Shown here: positions 6,525 to 15,400 of the stretch, one piece after another
Numbering within the stretch: position 1 is the stretch's first letter
Layout of the letters: every line of letters starts with the position of its first letter
Virus record (IMG/VR): IMGVR_UViG_3300014914_000030
Coordinates: 1-28,549 of that record
Length of the DNA: 28,549 nt
Source of the DNA: a virus
Direction: 5' to 3' (one strand)
Translations under genes and position numbers: made by a program
Notes under the pieces: model-generated
What the model was told of the DNA's origin: nothing
What the model saw: only the letters and a program-made list of their open reading frames with translations
The model's database searches: none

Positions 6525-7420
6525 CTTATGTTGAGCTATTGTTTAGGGTAAACCCAAAATTTCGACTCAAAGCTGACAAAGTTAGAGATATTTTAAATAA
6601 GAGGTTAGAACTTGAGAAAATACCGTTTGTTTTTGCTATTCATTCCATTACGGTTATGTCTAAGTGGTTAAGCGTTATTGTCGAAGTACCTAGGATTTTG
6701 GAAGTAAAGCCTTATGTATTGAACTTAAAATTCTTAGCAATCAGCCTTGGTGGTTTTGTTATGGATTCTCTTCTAGATTATGGTGTTAGATTTTTAACTT
6801 ATGAAGTGCATGGGTTGACTAGTTCTCTAGTTTATCATAAGGATTGGAGAAAGGAGAAGGTTGCTTTATGTGTTATCGCAAAGGATGAAGAACCCCATGT
6901 AGCAGACTTCATGAAATGTGTTGAGGGATGGTTTGATGATATTGTTGTTGGGGTAGATACCAGAACTGTGGATAGTACTTGGGATAGGTTTGCAGAAAGA
7001 GGGGCTAGGTGCTTCTATATTGATTGGGAAGACCATTTTGGTGAATTTAGGAATAGGACTATGAAATTTGTTGCTCCAGAGATAGATTGGGTTTTCTGGT
7101 TGGATGTTGATGAGTACCCAGAAGATAGGCTTCTTGAGAATTTGAAAGGTTTAGTTCAAACGAAAATTTATGATGCGTATTCTTTCATTAGAGTTAATCT
7201 GGAAACAAAAACTGAAGAGAGGGTTGTTAGGCTTTTTAGAAGGTCTAAGGGGAAGTGGGAAGGGAGAGTTCATGAATCTGTTTCTGGTATTGATTCAAAG
7301 AGGATTTGTGAGACAGACTTTAAGATTTTTCACATTCAGAGATGGATTAAAGAAGGTGGAAGTGTAGCTGAGGAACGTAATGCATTTTACCGTAAACTAG
7401 AAAATATGGATTCAGCCTAG
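6521..7420 (+). CDS. GT2-family (GT-A) glycosyltransferase
   Basis: A 299-residue protein. The C-terminal 190 residues are a GT2 domain: VALCVIAKDEEPHVADFM at the nucleotide-binding strand, then WFDDIVVGVDTRTVDST, and the metal-binding DxD at D195-V-D197 (FWLDVDEYPED), followed by RLFRRSKGKWEGRVHE. This is the WaaE-like pattern of enzymes that add single sugars. The first 110 residues form an extra domain I do not recognise. Start 6521 is chosen because its ATG overlaps the upstream TGA (ATGA); the ATG at 6506 would add five residues. Probable role: glycan assembly with the neighbouring GT4. Confidence 0.87.
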   Translation: MTYVELLFRVNPKFRLKADKVRDILNKRLELEKIPFVFAIHSITVMSKWLSVIVEVPRILEVKPYVLNLKFLAISLGGFVMDSLLDYGVRFLTYEVHGLTSSLVYHKDWRKEKVALCVIAKDEEPHVADFMKCVEGWFDDIVVGVDTRTVDSTWDRFAERGARCFYIDWEDHFGEFRNRTMKFVAPEIDWVFWLDVDEYPEDRLLENLKGLVQTKIYDAYSFIRVNLETKTEERVVRLFRRSKGKWEGRVHESVSGIDSKRICETDFKIFHIQRWIKEGGSVAEERNAFYRKLENMDSA

Positions 7421-7442
7421 AAGATTCTAGGTGTAGCGTCTC

Positions 7443-9656
7443 TTGAGCATTACTATAAGAGCATTAGATGAGTATGGAGAGTTTTCGTTTAACGGTATTA
7501 ATGAGTTTGGTCTTCAGAGGGTTGGGTTTCTTGTTGAGTTTGGTAGCCGTGTAATTGTTCAGCAAATTGAGGCTGTTTTTACGGATTATGCTGTAGGAGA
7601 ATACATTATCCAGACTATTCACGGAATGTTTGTGGAAGTTGTTGAGACGGTCATTGTAGCTGAGTATCTGAGAAAAAGGTCTGAAAAGGTGATGGTTGAT
7701 GTAAGCATAGGGTCAGATTATCTGAGAAAGGCTACTCTTAAGGTCTTTACTGACAGTAGCATTGTTTCTGATAGGATTATAAAAGAGGCTATTAGATGTT
7801 TTGTTGACTCTGTGGTTTCAAGTGATTATGTACGGAGAGAGGTCAGTAAAAGTATTTTGGACTTGTCCAGAGTTAGCGATTGGATAGGGAAGACTTTAGC
7901 TAAAGTGCTTGTTGATTCTGAGGTTACGGTTGATTGGATTTCTAAGGCTATTTCTAGGAGCTTCATAGACTCCAGCAAATCCTATGATTATGTCAGTAAG
8001 GCTTCAATTAAGAGTTTTAAGGATGTAGGAAAGGGAATTGATAGAATTTCAAAAAGTGTCGGCGTATCAAGGCTAGATACGGTTCTTGTCTCTGATTGGA
8101 TTTCAAAAGAGTTGCTTAAGGCTGTTTTGGATTTAGGTAAGGTTGCTGATTGGGTCAGCACTTTAAAGGCTAAAATTATTGAGGTAAAGGATGTTGTGTT
8201 TCCAGACTACTCCATAGCTAAAGATTCTGTACTGGTTAAGAGAGATTCAAGCTTAATTAGTGATTTCTACAGTAAGAGTGTTGAAAAGGTTGCTACTGAC
8301 TCTGGGGTTATAAGTGATAGAGTGTCTCTTGCGTTTTCTAAAGTTCTGGTTGATTCTGGTGTTGTAAGCGATTACTTCAGTAAAGCTATTTCCAAAGTAG
8401 CAAGAGACATAGGAAAGGGAGTGGATTGGATTTCTAAGGACATTTTGGCTTCTATAGTTGAAAGTGCAAGGGTTTCTGATTGGGTTTCAAGAGATATGGT
8501 CTATTCGCTTATGGATTCAATTTCTGTAGCTGACTATATTAGAAGGGAGTTCAGTAAGAGTTTCAGAGATTATGTGGTAGGCGAATACGTAATTACAAAA
8601 ACTGCTACTCTGCACAGAAGCTATGCTGATGTTGTCAAATCGGTTGACTTTGTTTCTAAGGGTCTTTTCATCCCTCTGAAGGATACAGTAATAAGCTCAG
8701 ATTACCTTGTGAAAGAAATATCAAGAGTTGTTTCTGATGTCGCAAGAGTCCTCGATTGGATAGGTAGAAGGGTTGCAGTTACTGTTTCAGACTTAGTTAA
8801 AGGTCTAGATTATGTCAGTAAGAGCCTTGCAGTAAACATTTCTGATTTGGCTAAGGCTATTGATTGGATTGTTGTTCCTACGGTTAAGTTGATTGTTGTC
8901 AAGGATGTTGTGTTTCCAGACTTCTCTACAGCTAAAGGAGTTGAAAAGCCATTTAGAGAGGTTATCTCCGTCATTGACTTGAAGGCTGTTAAGGATATTG
9001 CTAAGAGATTTGTTGATTATGTTATAGTTAGAGACCAAGCAATTAGAACTAGGATTATTGAGGTCTTTGACCGTGTTATTGCTGACTTTGAGGTTGTCAA
9101 GGGCTTAAGTCCAGCTATTAGGGATTTGGTTAAGTCGGTTGATGTCATTACTAAGCTTAGATATACACTTACTGGAATTGATGTTAGACGTGTCTATTTC
9201 CACAAGTATCTAGGCGATATTATTGAGGATACGGATGAAATCAATAGGGTTGACTCTTCTAAGAACTTGCTGAACATGATTAAGAATTTGGCTAGTAAAA
9301 TGGGGGTTGCAGATGACCCATACATTAGTGCAGATATTTCTAAGCTTGAGGAAATCGTAGGGACAATGGAGTACGTTAAGGATGGAGAGTACGTTTATGC
9401 TAGGCATGTTAATGTGTTTGTGGATTACATGACCTATGCCATTGATGTTGTGCAGTTGCTTTATGATAAGTGGAAGTCTGCTAAGGGGACTAGTCTTCCA
9501 GAGGTTGAGTACTGGCTTGAAATGGCTAAGGGAAGAAAGGATTTAATGCGTACTGTCAAGTTTGGTGATATTGTTCTGACTAGAGACCACAACTTGATTA
9601 TAGATACTTTGAAGCCCTTAGAGTGCAGTATCAGAGTTATGGATAGGGAGTGGTAG
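7443..9656 (+). CDS. Fibre-like protein with about 18-residue tandem repeats
   Basis: A 737-residue protein. From about residue 40 to 560 it is built of degenerate repeats near 18 residues long with the pattern hxDxxxVxDWhSKxhxK, for example VLVDSEVTVDWISKAISR and SFIDSSKSYDYVSKASIK. A linker KDVVFPDYSIAK recurs as KDVVFPDFSTAK, encoded by an identical 21-base DNA stretch 714 bases apart (8187 and 8901), which points to a segmental duplication. The last 165 residues are non-repetitive and partly helical, perhaps a cap or attachment domain. TTG start with GGTG nine bases upstream. Repeats of this DSxSVSD kind suggest an elongated, Ser-rich, possibly glycosylated virion fibre. Confidence 0.75.
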   Translation: MSITIRALDEYGEFSFNGINEFGLQRVGFLVEFGSRVIVQQIEAVFTDYAVGEYIIQTIHGMFVEVVETVIVAEYLRKRSEKVMVDVSIGSDYLRKATLKVFTDSSIVSDRIIKEAIRCFVDSVVSSDYVRREVSKSILDLSRVSDWIGKTLAKVLVDSEVTVDWISKAISRSFIDSSKSYDYVSKASIKSFKDVGKGIDRISKSVGVSRLDTVLVSDWISKELLKAVLDLGKVADWVSTLKAKIIEVKDVVFPDYSIAKDSVLVKRDSSLISDFYSKSVEKVATDSGVISDRVSLAFSKVLVDSGVVSDYFSKAISKVARDIGKGVDWISKDILASIVESARVSDWVSRDMVYSLMDSISVADYIRREFSKSFRDYVVGEYVITKTATLHRSYADVVKSVDFVSKGLFIPLKDTVISSDYLVKEISRVVSDVARVLDWIGRRVAVTVSDLVKGLDYVSKSLAVNISDLAKAIDWIVVPTVKLIVVKDVVFPDFSTAKGVEKPFREVISVIDLKAVKDIAKRFVDYVIVRDQAIRTRIIEVFDRVIADFEVVKGLSPAIRDLVKSVDVITKLRYTLTGIDVRRVYFHKYLGDIIEDTDEINRVDSSKNLLNMIKNLASKMGVADDPYISADISKLEEIVGTMEYVKDGEYVYARHVNVFVDYMTYAIDVVQLLYDKWKSAKGTSLPEVEYWLEMAKGRKDLMRTVKFGDIVLTRDHNLIIDTLKPLECSIRVMDREW

Positions 9657-9659
9657 GGC

Positions 9660-10157
9660 TTGGGGCTAAAGCTCAATTTGGGTTGTGGATTGGATAAGAG
9701 GGAAGGTTATGTGAATATTGATGTTAGGGAAGATGTTGAGCCAGACATGGTTATTGATTTAGAAAAGGAGCTTCTGCAAAGGTTTGAGGATGAAAGTGTG
9801 GATGAGATTTTGGCTAAGGATTTCTTGGAGCATTTAAGCTGGAGAGTTGTTGAGACCTTTCTTAGGGATTGTCATAGGGTCTTGAAGCCTAACGGTAGAA
9901 TCTATATTCAGACTCCAGATTTGGAAGCTATTGCCAAAAAGGTTATTCTTAATCCCAATTTCAAGTTCGGAAGTCTCTATGGCTTTAAGGCTATTAGCTA
10001 TTGGGTTTATGGTGGTCAAGAGTACCCAGAGAATACTCACAAGTCTGGTTTTACAATGAGTAGTTTAAAACGGTTGCTTGAAGACATTGGTTTTGAGGTT
10101 TTGGAGTTGAAAAATGATAGTGGTACGAATATTGTTTGCTGGGCTAGGAAGCCCTAG
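9660..10157 (+). CDS. SAM-dependent class I methyltransferase
   Basis: A 165-residue small methyltransferase. Motif I is LNLGCGLD (residues 5-12), the acidic end of strand 2 is YVNIDVRED, and the post-motif region is DEILAKDFLEHLSW, with FLRDCHRVLKPNGRIYIQTP as the typical beta5 lead-in. This is the Methyltransf_11 / 'predicted SAM-dependent methyltransferase' type common in glycan clusters. TTG start four bases after the fibre gene's stop; no ATG is available. Last gene of the rightward cluster, meeting the leftward operon with a 4-base overlap of stops. The substrate may be a sugar, lipid or virion protein; a glycan is my guess from the neighbours. Confidence 0.85.
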   Translation: MGLKLNLGCGLDKREGYVNIDVREDVEPDMVIDLEKELLQRFEDESVDEILAKDFLEHLSWRVVETFLRDCHRVLKPNGRIYIQTPDLEAIAKKVILNPNFKFGSLYGFKAISYWVYGGQEYPENTHKSGFTMSSLKRLLEDIGFEVLELKNDSGTNIVCWARKP

Positions 10158-10855
10158 AGATTTCTTATTTCATGCCAAAAAACTGTATTTAGAACTGGAT
10201 GTTTTACGCAAGGGTGGAATAACCTACCGTTTTCTCCCAAAAATTCTCCATGGTCAGATGTTATCACAACTTTTCTATTTTTAGGTATTTTTGGCAGAAG
10301 ATTTGCTTTTATCTCTTTTAGGACTATTTGTAGGTTTTCTTTGTAAGCTTCTTTTATGATGTCTAGTGGGGGTAGATGTTTGGGATAAGTTACTCCATCA
10401 ATGATTGTATTTAATGGGTCGGGTTTCCATGCTTCAAATGTTACTCTGATTTTCCCTATGCTTGGGAAGTGTGGTTGCATATAGTGAATTATGACTCTTT
10501 CATTTTTAAGGTAAGGAAGGGAAGCTTTGGTAACTTCTCTGGGGGGAACTGTTTTAAGCTCATCATCCCAACCAAACTCCCATACGTCTATAACCTTCTT
10601 AAAGTGCTCTAACCCTAAGAAATCTCCAACCTTTATTTTGCTGTTACAAAAGGGGTTTGCTGAGACATATACGTATGGATACCTTGAAGGGAAATTCATG
10701 GTCAGCCATGTTTGAGTATCACTTGATTCAACTTCTAACTTTAAAAGCTCTCCCTTGAAAGGAGTAAACTTCTCATAATAATCATATCTGCAAGCATCCA
10801 GAACTATTAAGATGTCCCAAGACCACTTGTGAATATACTGAGTTGGTGCTTTCAT
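10154..10855 (-). CDS. Sulfatase/alkaline-phosphatase-superfamily enzyme
   Basis: A 233-residue protein with the core of the alkaline phosphatase superfamily: WDILIVLDACRYDYY (first metal-binding aspartate), ERVIIHYMQPHFP and VVITSDHGEFLGENG with a following RLFHP, the second Asp-His pair. The nucleophile could be Thr in SSDTQTWLTMNFP; no sulfatase CxPxR is present. It is much shorter than full sulfatases (about 450 residues), like the compact versions next to archaeal glycosyltransferases. Likely activity is hydrolysis or transfer of a phosphate or sulfate group on a glycan. Last gene of the long leftward operon, six bases after the GT4 gene. Confidence 0.75.
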   Translation of the reverse strand: MKAPTQYIHKWSWDILIVLDACRYDYYEKFTPFKGELLKLEVESSDTQTWLTMNFPSRYPYVYVSANPFCNSKIKVGDFLGLEHFKKVIDVWEFGWDDELKTVPPREVTKASLPYLKNERVIIHYMQPHFPSIGKIRVTFEAWKPDPLNTIIDGVTYPKHLPPLDIIKEAYKENLQIVLKEIKANLLPKIPKNRKVVITSDHGEFLGENGRLFHPCVKHPVLNTVFWHEIRNL

Positions 10856-10861
10856 TTGTAC

Positions 10862-11932
10862 TCAAAGATATTGTAGAAGAATATCTCTTAGCTGTTCTCC
10901 TATTTTATTCCATGTGAATTTTTCCTTAATGGTAGTTTCGGCGTATTCTTTTGCTCTTGCTTTGTAGTCATCTAGGTTGTCTATGATGTGGATTAGTCTA
11001 TCTACTGCTTTCTCTATTTTCATTTCTACTCCTATGCCTACGTGTATTGGGTTTCCTTCTAGCACTTGTTTTGATGGTTGGGAGTCAACTAAGCTCCATT
11101 TTGGAAGGAAGTCTTCCCATGCTCCACCTTTAGCTCCTATTACTGGTATTCCTCTTGCTAGTCCTTCTAATGCTGGATGTTCAAAACCACCACCACGTGA
11201 GGTTAGCAGAAAGACATCACATAGGTCGAAAAGCTCCATTTTTTGCTGGTCTGTTAACCATCCACTATAGACTTGTCCTTTCATTTCGTATTTTCCATCT
11301 TTTACGTATTCTGGGAAGTAGCCTACGCCAGCACCAGTTTTAAGAACTAGGAGAACATTGTTTCTTTCCGCTAGGGTTCTTCTGTAGATTTCAACTAGTA
11401 GGTCGAAGCCTTTTCTGTATGGTGAGTGCACTATGTAGCTGAGTAAGAGTATTCTGTTTTCTTCTTTCTTGAGTTTTGCTAGATGTTGGAATGTACTTGG
11501 TGGTTGTGGTGGTGTATCTATCCATTCTGGGGTTACTCCATGCGGAAGTACGTAAACTGGTTTTTTGACCCCAGATTTTATGTATGATTGCCTAGCCCAG
11601 TTTGAGGGGACTATTAGGGCTGTAGCGTATTGGGTTAGCTTTACTGCATATTTGCTGATTTGGTTTGAGTCTGCAACGTCTATTCCTATTAGGGCTGAGA
11701 ATTTGGGTACTTTTAGGGATAGGTTTCTTTCAAGCTTTTGGAATGGGTAAAAGTAAGGATGTAAGAAAACTACTGGGTTTCCGACTATGTGTATGAAGGG
11801 GAAGGCTAGCTCATCTATTTCTTCAACCCTAAACCATTGTCTTAGCTGGGCTACATGATGTACGCCTATGCTGTTCCATGAAACATGCTTAAAGAAGGGA
11901 TAGACGTACCAGATTGACTTTCTTGATAGCAT
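10862..11932 (-). CDS. GT4-family glycosyltransferase
   Basis: A 356-residue GT-B protein. It has YATALIVPSNWARQSYIKSG and VYVLPHGVTPEWID at the domain junction, ILLLSYIVHSPYRKGFDLLV at the start of the donor domain, and FLLTSRGGGFEHPALEGLAR, the E-x7-E-type NDP-sugar motif, then GIPVIGAKGG. Full family length with no damage seen, unlike the split GT4 at 4846-6025. The N-terminus MLSRKSIWYVYPFFKHVSWN is unusually aromatic. It lies between a fibre-tip-like protein and the sulfatase-like enzyme in the virion operon, which supports a job in coat or fibre glycosylation. Confidence 0.9.
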   Translation of the reverse strand: MLSRKSIWYVYPFFKHVSWNSIGVHHVAQLRQWFRVEEIDELAFPFIHIVGNPVVFLHPYFYPFQKLERNLSLKVPKFSALIGIDVADSNQISKYAVKLTQYATALIVPSNWARQSYIKSGVKKPVYVLPHGVTPEWIDTPPQPPSTFQHLAKLKKEENRILLLSYIVHSPYRKGFDLLVEIYRRTLAERNNVLLVLKTGAGVGYFPEYVKDGKYEMKGQVYSGWLTDQQKMELFDLCDVFLLTSRGGGFEHPALEGLARGIPVIGAKGGAWEDFLPKWSLVDSQPSKQVLEGNPIHVGIGVEMKIEKAVDRLIHIIDNLDDYKARAKEYAETTIKEKFTWNKIGEQLRDILLQYL

Positions 11933-11942
11933 TTCAGCATTC

Positions 11943-12281
11943 CTAGAATCTTATTGCTAACCACCAGAGCTTAACGTTATCTGACCCACTTGCTGGTGCA
12001 GATTTGAAGTGTACGGTTATGTAGGTGTCATCAACTTCCCAGTAGTCTATGTCTGGTAGGTCTGCTATGGCTTTCCCTACAAGGGCTACTGTAGGTGCTT
12101 GTGATAGTCCGTGAGGTATTTGGAAGCTTGTGGTTACTCCGTCTCCAGAGAATGTATATGTTCCACCATTTCTCTCTGCTAGGGTTCTTCCGTCTAGCTC
12201 CTCTAGTGCGTCAACTACCTTGTTCCATTCTTCTGGTGTGAGTATTTCTGTACCCTTGTAGGTTAAGCCCCATTTTGACAA
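11943..12281 (-). CDS. Fibre-tip/receptor-binding-like protein
   Basis: A 112-residue protein. It opens with ILTPEEWNKVVDALEELDG, the xxWNxVVxALxxL helix often seen at the base of phage fibres. From residue 40 it has a beta domain: YTFSGDGVTTSFQIPHGLSQ, then YITVHFKSAPASGSDNVKL and a final WWLAIRF. I recognise this GDGxTTxFxIxHGL...P..G.DNV.LxW pattern from phage tail-fibre tips. The gene sits two bases after the basic tail protein and eleven before the GT4. A receptor-binding role at the virion ends is the best guess; binding target unknown. Confidence 0.7.
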   Translation of the reverse strand: MSKWGLTYKGTEILTPEEWNKVVDALEELDGRTLAERNGGTYTFSGDGVTTSFQIPHGLSQAPTVALVGKAIADLPDIDYWEVDDTYITVHFKSAPASGSDNVKLWWLAIRF

Positions 12282-12283
12282 GT

Positions 12284-12463
12284 TTAGCCTCTCCTTTGCT
12301 CTCTTAGTGGTCTAGGAGTTGGGCTTGTTCTTGGTCTTGGGGCTGTTTGTCTTGCTCTTCTCATATCTACTTTGATTGCCTCTGCTATTTTGGGTTCTAT
12401 CTGCTTGTAGAGTTCCGTGAATGATTTGGCTAATTCTTTCGGTCTAGTCCTTCTTTCAGCCAT
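12284..12463 (-). CDS. Small basic protein with Arg/Pro-rich tail
   Basis: A 59-residue protein. Residues 1-35 are helical (PKELAKSFTELYKQIEPKI), followed by a disordered, strongly basic tail with TAPRPRTSPTPRPLREQRRG at the C-terminus. The start ATG 12463 follows GGTGGTTAAA, which is formed by the last codons and stop of the giant gene (stop at 12465); the upstream in-frame ATG 12475 lies inside that gene. The tail resembles the PIPLKE-type tails of the proteins at 26010-26201 and 26488-26778. It could bind DNA or act as a docking peptide. No known family recognised. Confidence 0.6.
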   Translation of the reverse strand: MAERRTRPKELAKSFTELYKQIEPKIAEAIKVDMRRARQTAPRPRTSPTPRPLREQRRG

Positions 12464-12464
12464 T

Positions 12465-15400
12465 TTAACCACCATACATAGCTCTGCGTTTCAAGTATCT
12501 AGCTTTTTTCATTCCAGCAATAGACTTGTAGAACATAATCTCATAGTCATCTAGTCCGTATTCTCTTAGGGCTTCTAGCTCTGCTAGGAACTCCTCTTCT
12601 GTTATCACGTCTTCTACGAAGTCATTGATTAGTTCAGTTATGTATTTGCGTACTTCATCCATGATGGGTTTTAGCCTAATGAATTGTTCCCACATAGCTT
12701 TGATGACTTGTTTCTGTTCATCTTCTATGGGTAGTGCGTCTATCATCTTTTCAAGTTGACCCATAGCATAGTCTCTTGCTTTTGGTGAGTACTCTGCTAG
12801 CATGGTCATTCTGTCAACATCGCCTATGAGTTCTCTCCATGCAACCTTTATTCTTTCATAGTTGCTTGTCTGGAATAGAAGCTCTATTTCCTTGTCTGTG
12901 TAGCCTACATCCTTGAGTTTTGATAAGACTTCTTTGTAGTCTTCCTCTTTTAGCATGAAATAGACAAATAGGTCTTCGATTCTACTGTACATTTTCTTGA
13001 TGTCATCAATTACTGGTTTGAGGTCTATGTATTTAGCCCAGATTACTTGCCATTCTTCTGGTATTTTTCTTGCGGTCATTACTTCATCGAAAAATTCTCT
13101 GGCTTCTGGTACGATTTCGCATATTGTTGCTAGCTGGGAAGGTGTAGGTGCGTATTCTCTTTGAGCTATTCCAACTAGGGCTTCTGCAATTCCCTTTAGG
13201 TATTGGTATTCGTAGTCTGTGAGCTTTGCTCCTTGTTTTACGTACTCTATGATTTTGTCTGCGTCTTCTTTTGAGACCACTCCATAGGCTAGCCTATACA
13301 TTACGTAGCCTAGAAATCTCTGTGTCCAGTAGCGTACCCTTCTGATGGTGAATACCGTTCTCCAGATTTCTAGGCTATAGACGTAGGGTCTGAAGTATTC
13401 CTCTGTAAATTGTAGCTTCATTTCATTTGGAAGCTCTGTCCCAGTTATCAATGCATAGTCATAGGCGAATATCTTGTTTACAGCCTCTATCACCTTGCTT
13501 AGAATGTTCTTGTATTCATCATAGCTATCTATTATCCATTCTGAGTATGCTCTGCTTACTTCTCTGCTTGTGTCTCTGAGTATGTCTAGGCTTCTGTCCA
13601 TTAAGGCTCTAAGCTCTAGGAGTTTTCGTTCTGCTGGTAGGAACATTACTGGAAGGTTTACCCATCCAGCCTTCCATTCCATAGCTTCTGTATCGAAATA
13701 GGCTACTAGGAAGCTTGCTTTGATTATTCCAGCTAGTAGCGTTTCTAGTGCTTTTGTGTTCCAGAATCCTTCCTTGAATAGGTTTATGAATCCAGTTCTG
13801 AGTATTGTTCTTTCATCTGCTAGGGCGTTCATTGATTCTGCTATGGCTGTAGGGACAACCCAGTATGGGTGTAGTCCAGTTGCTTGTAGGGTTCTACAGA
13901 ACTGTGCTAGGTTCATCATTACTTTGCTTGTCGGTCTTCCTTCAATAATTGCTGTAGTGAACTTTTTGATTGGGTCTGATAAGGCTACGTCTTTGCTTGC
14001 TAGGTATTCGTAGATTCCCCATTTGACCATCCATCTCTGGTCTATTTTTGTTGGTATGTCTGCTATTGTGTCTATGTATATGAGGTTGTCTGATGTGAAG
14101 TTTGGTAACCAGCTAAATCTTGCGTAGTCATGCCATTTCATGTAGGTCTTTAGTGCTGAAAGCAACATTCCAGCTTGGAAGTTAAGTTCAGTTGGGCTTA
14201 TTGGTGTGAATGCTCCTAGCTCTTTGGCTCTGGCTTCAAGTTCCTTTTTCTCCTCATCTGTTAGGGTTACCCATAGCAGACCAGCAATTCCTCTTGTTGT
14301 GAAGTCCCATAGTCTTTCTGGTGGTGGGTATCTGAAGTGCAGTAGGTAGTATAGGTATGCTATGTCATCTGTCATTCCTCTTGTTCTCATGGCTCTTTTG
14401 AACTCATCTAGCTGTAGGATTATGTCTCTGACCATCATTCGACATAGGTCAGAGGCTGAGGGTAGGGAGTGTACTAGGCTTAATGGAATGTTCCTCTTCC
14501 TTCCGAATCTATCATAGATAGAAATCCAATCATCTAAGCTGTAGCTGAACATCCACCTTAATGCTTGGTCGGAGTAGCCGTAGAGACCATAGAAATAGTT
14601 AGCCCATTTGAGTACTTCAGCATAAGACTCTCTGGGAGCTATATTGACTAGGTTTCCTTCCGCATCGTATTCAAATAGGTAGTCTATGTGTCTTCTTGCA
14701 TATTCTAGAATTACGTCTTCTCTGGGGATTTCAACTGGTACTAGGTTTCTTATCATGTAGTTGACTAGTCTGCTTACTGGTCTAGTGAACCATATTGCAT
14801 ATCCATAGACTAGTCCTCTGCCAAATTCCTTTATGTATTCCATCATTTCTTTGCTGAATGTTGTTAGTGTTGAGCCTAGAGCTTTTGCAAAGTTGAATGT
14901 GGTATCTACTCCTAGTCCTAGTGGTCTGAGGTTTATCCTTAGATTCCATTCTAGGTCGCCTAGTGCTTTTCCAATTGCGGTCATAATCCAGCTAACAAGT
15001 CTTGTTGGTAACTGTCCGTATAATGGAAAGGTCATCAGACCCAGAGCATAGACAATTGTCGTTCCTACTTGCTCAGATATTTCCTCTTCTTTTGGTGCTA
15101 TTCCCAGAGAAGACATTACCCATCCTATAAGACTCCCTAGCACATCTTGTGCTACTGTTCTGGTTAGGTCTCCTACTCCACCAAGTATCCATTCAAAAAA
15201 TTCCTTTATTGGAGTGGTGATTAGCGTAAAGGCATTCCATATTCCAGAGAAGAATCTGAATAATGCGTCTCCCATGAAGTTAAAGAATTGTGTAAATACG
15301 TTTGATATGAAATCCCATGCTCCTTGTATTGCTGAGACAATCCATTCACCTAGTGTTTGGAGACCGTTCCATATTGTTTCTCCAAGCCATGTTAATCCTT

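Noticed and set aside
7170-7367. Plus-strand open frame inside the GT2 gene
   Set aside because: Different frame of a confident glycosyltransferase with DxD motif; no start signal.
7443-9656. Collagen- or S-layer-type repeat protein
   Set aside because: Repeats lack GxxGxx triplets or SLH motifs; the Asp-Trp-Ser-Lys pattern is different.
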